From assembly GCF_012396015.1 (NCBI RefSeq), contig NZ_JAAXOQ010000009.1, positions 1 to 64,000 on the forward strand: 64,000 nucleotides of DNA, in the 5' to 3' direction. Position 1 is the stretch's first letter. Each line of letters opens with the position of its first letter. A model generated the notes under the pieces. It did no database searches and was not told the DNA's origin. It saw only the letters and a program-made list of their open reading frames with translations. Below are positions 59,894 through 64,000 of the stretch, piece after piece. The translations under genes were made by a program, and so were the position numbers. Source of the stretch: Tsukamurella spumae (GTDB lineage: Bacteria; Actinomycetota; Actinomycetes; Mycobacteriales; Mycobacteriaceae).

Positions 59894-61249
59894 ATGCCGC
59901 AACCCGAGTCGGGAGTCAGTGACGGGCCCCGGCCCCGCCGTGGCCGGCCGCCCTTGGCCGGCCTCGCCGAGCGGCGCCGGGACCAGCTGACCGACGCGGC
60001 GTTCGCGGTGTTCGCGGAGCTGGGCTACGAGCAGGCCTCCGTCGCGGACATCGCGAAACGCGCGGGCATGGGGCAGGGCACCCTGTACCGCTACGTCGAG
60101 GGGAAGCGTGAACTCCTCGACCTCGTCTTCGACCGCTGCGTCGACGAACTCATGACCGCCATCGGCCCCGACCGGGTCGTGGAGGTCACCGCCGCCGGCG
60201 ACCTCAAGGCCGCCGAGCGGATGGTGGAGGACGTCGCCGCGCGGCTCTTCGACGTCGTCGACTCGCGGCCCGACATCCTCAAGGTCGTCATGGTGCAGTC
60301 CGGCACGGTCGACGAGGAGGTCCGCTACCGGATCCAGGGCCTGTACCAGACCTTCGATTCGATGATGGCGCGCGCGCTCGGCCACGCCCGTGAGCTCGGC
60401 TGGATCGTGACCCGTACCGAGCACCCGGAGAGCGAGACCGTCCACCTGGGGCGGCTGCTCCCGTCGCTCGGCGTCCCCGGCCTGGTGATGGCACTGACCG
60501 GCGGCGACGACCCGGAACGCCGGCGGGCGTACGTGCGCTCCGCCGTCCGGATGTCGGCGAGCGGCGTGCTCTCCCACGATGCCAGGGCGGCGCTTCCGTC
60601 CCTTGCGCCGGCGGGCGAGGGCGTGCCCACCCCGGCGGACGATGCTCCGGCGCCGGTCGCCGCCGGTCGCTCCGCCGAGCTGCTGGACGCCGCGATCGCC
60701 GAGTTCGTGGACAAGGGCTACGCCGCCGTCGGGGTCCGCGAGATCACCGAGCGCGCCCGAGTCAGCCACGGCACCTTCTACAACTACTTCGACAGCAAGC
60801 GGCACATGCTGACGATCCTCGTCGAGCGGAACCGAGAGGCCGTCCTCGGTCGGCTCGACGCCGTGCTGGCGGATCCGCCCGATTCCACGGTGGAGGCGCT
60901 ACAGGCCGTGGTGTTCGATCTCAATCACGATGTCCTGCAAGACATCGCGGAACGTGTGGACGAGTTCCGCTTCCTCGCACTGGAGGTGCCCGGCGTCGAC
61001 GTCGAGTCCTTCGACACCTACCTGGGGCTGTACCGGGAGGCCGTGATGCGGTTCGTGGCGATCCTGGGCGGCGCGGCGGCGGCGGGCCTGTTGCACGAGA
61101 GTCTCGACATCGACGACATCGCGCAGGTCTGGCTGGGGTACATGCTGGGCACCGCCGCGGCGATGGTCAGCGATGTCGACGTGTCGAGCCCCGCCGAGAG
61201 CGCTCGTGTGGTCACGAATCTGCTTCTCGGCGGGGCCCGGACGCTGTGA
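59894..61249 (+). CDS. Tandem double TetR-family regulator
   Basis: A 451-residue protein with two complete TetR units in one chain. The first HTH is at about residues 28-75 (DQLTDAAFAVFAELGYEQAS ... GTLYRYVEGKRELL). The second is at about 258-305 (SAELLDAAIAEFVDKGYAAV ... GTFYNYFDSKRHML), each followed by its own helical ligand domain. TetR proteins normally have about 200 residues and dimerise, so this chain may act as a pseudo-dimer. TAGAAT (59880-59885) lies eight bases before the ATG, suggesting a leaderless mRNA. Its stop is four bases from the convergent MFS gene. Confidence 0.9.
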   Translation: MPQPESGVSDGPRPRRGRPPLAGLAERRRDQLTDAAFAVFAELGYEQASVADIAKRAGMGQGTLYRYVEGKRELLDLVFDRCVDELMTAIGPDRVVEVTAAGDLKAAERMVEDVAARLFDVVDSRPDILKVVMVQSGTVDEEVRYRIQGLYQTFDSMMARALGHARELGWIVTRTEHPESETVHLGRLLPSLGVPGLVMALTGGDDPERRRAYVRSAVRMSASGVLSHDARAALPSLAPAGEGVPTPADDAPAPVAAGRSAELLDAAIAEFVDKGYAAVGVREITERARVSHGTFYNYFDSKRHMLTILVERNREAVLGRLDAVLADPPDSTVEALQAVVFDLNHDVLQDIAERVDEFRFLALEVPGVDVESFDTYLGLYREAVMRFVAILGGAAAAGLLHESLDIDDIAQVWLGYMLGTAAAMVSDVDVSSPAESARVVTNLLLGGARTL

Positions 61250-61253
61250 TCGA

Positions 61254-62654
61254 CTAGACGGAGGCCAGGTCGTCACCGGGCGTCACGTCGTCCTGCGCGA
61301 GCGCGGTCTCGACGATGTCGTGGTCCTTCGTCTCCACCATCAGGTAGCAGCACAGCACGCTCACCGCGGAGAGCCCGGCCAGCATGAAGCCGACCCAGAG
61401 CTGGTGCCCGTCGGCGACCCACTTCGCGGCGATCAGGGGCGGGATGGCACCACCGAGGATGCCGGCCAGGTTGTAACCCAATCCGGCACCCGTGTAGCGG
61501 TACCGTTCGTGGAACATCTCGGGCAGGGCCGCTCCGGCCGGGCCGTAGGCGATGCCGAAGATGATCAGCGTGCCGATCAGCCCGACGGCGTACATCGGCA
61601 GCGACTTGGTATCGAGGATCGGGAACAGCACCAGTGACCAGACCACGGCCAGCCCGCAGGAGGTCATGATCACCTTGCGGCGGCCGATCTTGTCGGAGTA
61701 GATCGCCGACGCGGCGATCGCGAGCCCGAAGAACACGGCTCCGGCCATACCCATCGCCAGTACCGTCGTGCGGGGGAAGCCGAGGTTCTTCGTCGCGTAG
61801 TTCGTGAGGAACGCGGTGCCCATGTAGAACAGCGAGAACAGGGATGCCAGCGCACCGGCGGCGATGAGGATCTCCTTCCACTGGAAGCGGATCGCGTCCA
61901 GGAAGGGCAGCCTGGTGCGGTTGATCTCGCTCATCGTGCGCTTGCGGACCTGGGTGAAGACGGGGGTCTCCTCGACGGTCAGGCGCACCCACAGGCCGAC
62001 GAGCACCAGCAGCGCGGAGAGCAGGAACGGGATGCGCCAGCCGATTGTCATGAAGGCGCTGTCGGCGTTCTTGGTGTCGCCGGCGGCCAGGGTGAACAGC
62101 AGGAACGTGCCGCTGGAGAGGAAGAACGCGAACGACGGGCCCAGCTGCGGGAACATCGCGTAGAGGCCGCGCTTGCCTTTCGGCGCGTATTCGGCGGTGA
62201 GCAACGTGGCGCCGGCCCACTCGCCGCCCACGGCGAAGCCCTGGAAGAACCGCATCACCACGAGCAGCACCGGCGCGAGCGTGCCGATGCCGTTCGGGAA
62301 CAGCCCGAAGACGCCGGTCTCGCTGCCGGGCAGCAGGCCGATCATCACCGTCGCGGCGCCCATGATGAGCAGCGTCCACACCAGGGTGCGCTTGCGGCCG
62401 ATCCGGTCGCCGAAGTGGCCGAAGAGGATCGCGCCCACGGGCCGGGCGAAGAAGGCCACCGCGAAGGTGGCGAACGAGGCCAGCGTCGCGACGCCGGGGC
62501 TCATGTTCGAGAAGAAGATGGTGGGGAACACCAGGGCGGCGGCGGTGCCGTAGATGAAGAAGTCGTAGAACTCGATCGTGGTACCGATCGAGCTGGCCAT
62601 CGCCACCCGGCGGAGCCGGGCTTTCGGGACGGCGGGGAGTTCGGGTGCAGTCAC
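61254..62654 (-). CDS. MFS transporter, metabolite:proton symporter (ShiA/ProP-like)
   Basis: A 466-residue permease with 12 predicted helices. MASSIGTTIEFYDFFIYGTAAALVFP at the first helix, GHFGDRIGRKRTLVWTLLIMG between helices 2 and 3, and RFFQGFAVGGEWAGATLLTAEYAP are hallmarks of the MHS subfamily. Members import organic acids or osmolytes such as shikimate, alpha-ketoglutarate or proline betaine; the substrate is not evident. I use the GTG at 62652-62654 with GAGGAG upstream; an earlier start would add 17 unconserved residues. Confidence 0.88.
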   Translation of the reverse strand: MTAPELPAVPKARLRRVAMASSIGTTIEFYDFFIYGTAAALVFPTIFFSNMSPGVATLASFATFAVAFFARPVGAILFGHFGDRIGRKRTLVWTLLIMGAATVMIGLLPGSETGVFGLFPNGIGTLAPVLLVVMRFFQGFAVGGEWAGATLLTAEYAPKGKRGLYAMFPQLGPSFAFFLSSGTFLLFTLAAGDTKNADSAFMTIGWRIPFLLSALLVLVGLWVRLTVEETPVFTQVRKRTMSEINRTRLPFLDAIRFQWKEILIAAGALASLFSLFYMGTAFLTNYATKNLGFPRTTVLAMGMAGAVFFGLAIAASAIYSDKIGRRKVIMTSCGLAVVWSLVLFPILDTKSLPMYAVGLIGTLIIFGIAYGPAGAALPEMFHERYRYTGAGLGYNLAGILGGAIPPLIAAKWVADGHQLWVGFMLAGLSAVSVLCCYLMVETKDHDIVETALAQDDVTPGDDLASV

Positions 62655-62714
62655 GTGCGCTCCTCGGGGTCGGTGAACCCCACGAACGGTAGTGATCGCG
62701 GTCACACCCCCGGT

Positions 62715-62730
62715 ACCCCCGAAAGGGGGT
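62715..62730 (-). terminator. Hairpin downstream of the GAF-LuxR gene
   Basis: ACCCCC (62715-62720) and GGGGGT (62725-62730) form a perfect stem closed by a GAAA tetraloop, 24 bases past the stop of the LuxR-type gene and upstream of the MFS gene. Confidence 0.6.
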
Positions 62731-62753
62731 GCGCCGCTCGACGGTGCCCGGCC

Positions 62754-63599
62754 CTACGGCAGCAGGCCGAGGCTGCGGGCGCGCGTGACCGCCTCGAACC
62801 GGGTCCGGGTGCCGAGCTTCTGGCCGGCGCTGCGCAGGTACGCCTTCACGGTCTCCGAGCTGATCGACAGGCGCTGCGCGACCTCGGCGTTCGTGCAGCC
62901 GAGCGCGACCTGGGCGAGCGCGTCCAGCTCGCGGGCCGTGAGCGGGCGCTCGGGCGCGGCCGCGGCATGGGACGGGCGGCCGAGATCGGTGATCCGGCCG
63001 CACGCGGACTCCAGACGGGATCGCACGGCACCGTCGGTGATCTCCCCGGCGAGGGCCCGGAGCTCGGAGAAGACCTCACGCAGGAGTTCTCGGTCGACTC
63101 CGCCGAGGGCGGAGCGTTCCGCGGCCGCGGCCTCGGCGAACTGCATCCGTCGTTCCACCTCGTCGCGCACGCGGAGCTCGTAGGCGAGGTCGCGGACGGT
63201 GCGCGCGACCGCGCCCAGGACCGTATCGCCGAAGGTGGACTGCCGGTGGTCCGCGGCGTAGAAGACGGCGCGCACCACACCGTTCACCGCGAGAGGGACC
63301 GCGACCATCGAGCGCAGGCCCTCCGCCTGGACGTGCGCGTGGTAGTGCTGGGTGATCCCCGCGGTGCCGTAGTCGGCGACGGCGGTGGCGCGGCCGCTGC
63401 GCAGGACGTGCCCGCCGAGGCCCGTTCCGCGCGCGACGGGGAGGCCGTTGAGTGCCGGAGTGCGAAGGCCGACGCCGCCGCCCAGAACCACGTGATCCTC
63501 GTCGACCAGGCCGGCGAAGGCCACAGGAAGTTCTGTGCGTGTACGAATGGTTCGCAGCGCGGACCGGGTGACATCGGCGTCGATCGTGTTGGCGGTCAT
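62754..63599 (-). CDS. GAF-domain LuxR-family transcriptional regulator
   Basis: A 281-residue regulator. The N-terminal GAF sensor (about residues 10-140) contains GTGLGGHVLRSGRATAVADYG and SMVAVPLAVNGVVRAVFYAAD. A coiled linker and a C-terminal LuxR helix-turn-helix follow (about 222-275: LTARELDALAQVALGCTNAEVAQRLSISSETVKAYL). I use the ATG at 63597-63599 with GGAGAG before it. A hairpin follows the stop. It may regulate the adjacent MFS gene (inference from position only). Confidence 0.87.
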   Translation of the reverse strand: MTANTIDADVTRSALRTIRTRTELPVAFAGLVDEDHVVLGGGVGLRTPALNGLPVARGTGLGGHVLRSGRATAVADYGTAGITQHYHAHVQAEGLRSMVAVPLAVNGVVRAVFYAADHRQSTFGDTVLGAVARTVRDLAYELRVRDEVERRMQFAEAAAAERSALGGVDRELLREVFSELRALAGEITDGAVRSRLESACGRITDLGRPSHAAAAPERPLTARELDALAQVALGCTNAEVAQRLSISSETVKAYLRSAGQKLGTRTRFEAVTRARSLGLLP

Positions 63600-63679
63600 C
63601 GGTCTCTCCGGGGTCACTGCGGGCGATTCATCATCGCATGACCGTTTCGTCCGTGTGGCGGGAACCGCAGCAGGGTGCG

Positions 63680-64000
63680 TCAGCAGGGCGCCGCCGGGAG
63701 GGCCCCGAGCTGCGTGCGGACCGCCTCCGCGAGCCGGGTGAGCGCGTCTTTGCCGGACGCGAAGGAACCGTCGGCGGGACGCACCGTCAGCATGAGGCCC
63801 GTACTGCCGCGCTCGGTCCGGACGACGGCGAGCTGCCGCACGATGTAGGCACCGTCGACGCCGGGGCCCCAGCCGCCCTTGACGCCCACGCTCTGCGTGC
63901 CCTGCAGGCCGTAGAGGCCCCACTGCTGGTTTCCGGCGACCTGCTGCATGAGTCCCAGGGCCGTCCGCCCCGCGGGGGAGCACGGGATCCGGGCGGCGAA
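63680..64000 (-). CDS. C-terminal part of a serine-hydrolase (beta-lactamase-like) protein, cut by window edge
   Basis: The last 106 codons of a longer gene whose 5' end lies beyond the right edge. The segment GVKGGWGPGVDGAYIVRQLAVV resembles the KTG-type active-site strand of class A beta-lactamase-like serine hydrolases, followed by a final helix with a terminal Cys (AAPC). An early Cys (ARIPCSPAG) may pair with it. No catalytic Ser motif is visible because the N-terminal part is missing; the family call is tentative. Confidence 0.5.
   Translation of the reverse strand, partial: FAARIPCSPAGRTALGLMQQVAGNQQWGLYGLQGTQSVGVKGGWGPGVDGAYIVRQLAVVRTERGSTGLMLTVRPADGSFASGKDALTRLAEAVRTQLGALPAAPC

Overview
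This is a high-GC, gene-dense actinobacterial chromosome segment. The gene set points to a mycolic-acid-containing member of the Mycobacteriales, for example a Tsukamurella- or Gordonia-like genus; the genus itself cannot be fixed from the sequence alone. The indicators are an MCE importer beside the steroid regulator KstR, a dTDP-rhamnose locus, an IrtA/IrtB siderophore importer, F420-dependent glucose-6-phosphate dehydrogenase, and a block collinear with Mycobacterium tuberculosis fgd1-pta-ackA / pknG-glnH-glnX-mutT3-thiE-thiO-thiS-thiG. I see no rRNA, tRNA or CRISPR array.

Layout. 1-76: the start of an IS30-like transposase, cut by the window edge. 154-16.8 kb: steroid catabolism. It holds an IclR-TetR-P450 operon, hsaG-hsaF, hsaE with a ferredoxin, a double-length acyl-CoA dehydrogenase (FadE34-like), the eight-gene yrbE-mce operon, and kstR. 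KstR-type operators lie before hsaE, before yrbE4A and before kstR itself, so uptake (Mce) and downstream pyruvate/propionyl-CoA-forming steps (HsaE/F/G) probably form one regulon. 16.9-19.4 kb: rmlB diverging from rmlAC. 19.4-21.1 kb: an ECF sigma factor and its DGPF/YCII partner. 21.2-28.2 kb: a locus built around a 1302-residue Pls-like (epsilon-poly-lysine-synthetase-like) membrane NRPS, with a GNAT and an M1 aminopeptidase in the same operon and a divergent alpha/beta hydrolase.

28.1-38.8 kb: iron-linked transport. It holds an MTB12-like secreted protein with an ABC transporter, a methyltransferase-cupin-regulator operon, a VOC protein, irtA-irtB and a third ABC exporter; several promoters carry DtxR/IdeR-like boxes. 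39.0-44.3 kb: a SpoIID/LytB-like protein, then fgd1-pta-ackA. 44.3-49.9 kb: a class III adenylate cyclase interrupted by an in-frame amber codon, and a siderophore ABC uptake system (FecB/FecC/FecD/FepC type). Both lie inside the otherwise conserved ackA-pknG junction. 49.9-58.4 kb: the PknG-GlnH-GlnX amino-acid-sensing module, mutT3, and thiamine genes under a TPP riboswitch. 58.5-64.0 kb: an ABC1/UbiB-family kinase-like protein, a tandem double TetR regulator, an MHS-type MFS transporter, a GAF-LuxR regulator and the C-terminus of a serine-hydrolase-like protein.

Recurring themes: tight operons with ATGA/GTGA overlaps; many probable leaderless starts (a TAnnnT hexamer 6-8 nt before the start codon); and a conspicuously frequent nonamer GCACCGTCG/CGACGGTGC (about 40 copies counted by eye) on both strands, in coding and non-coding DNA.
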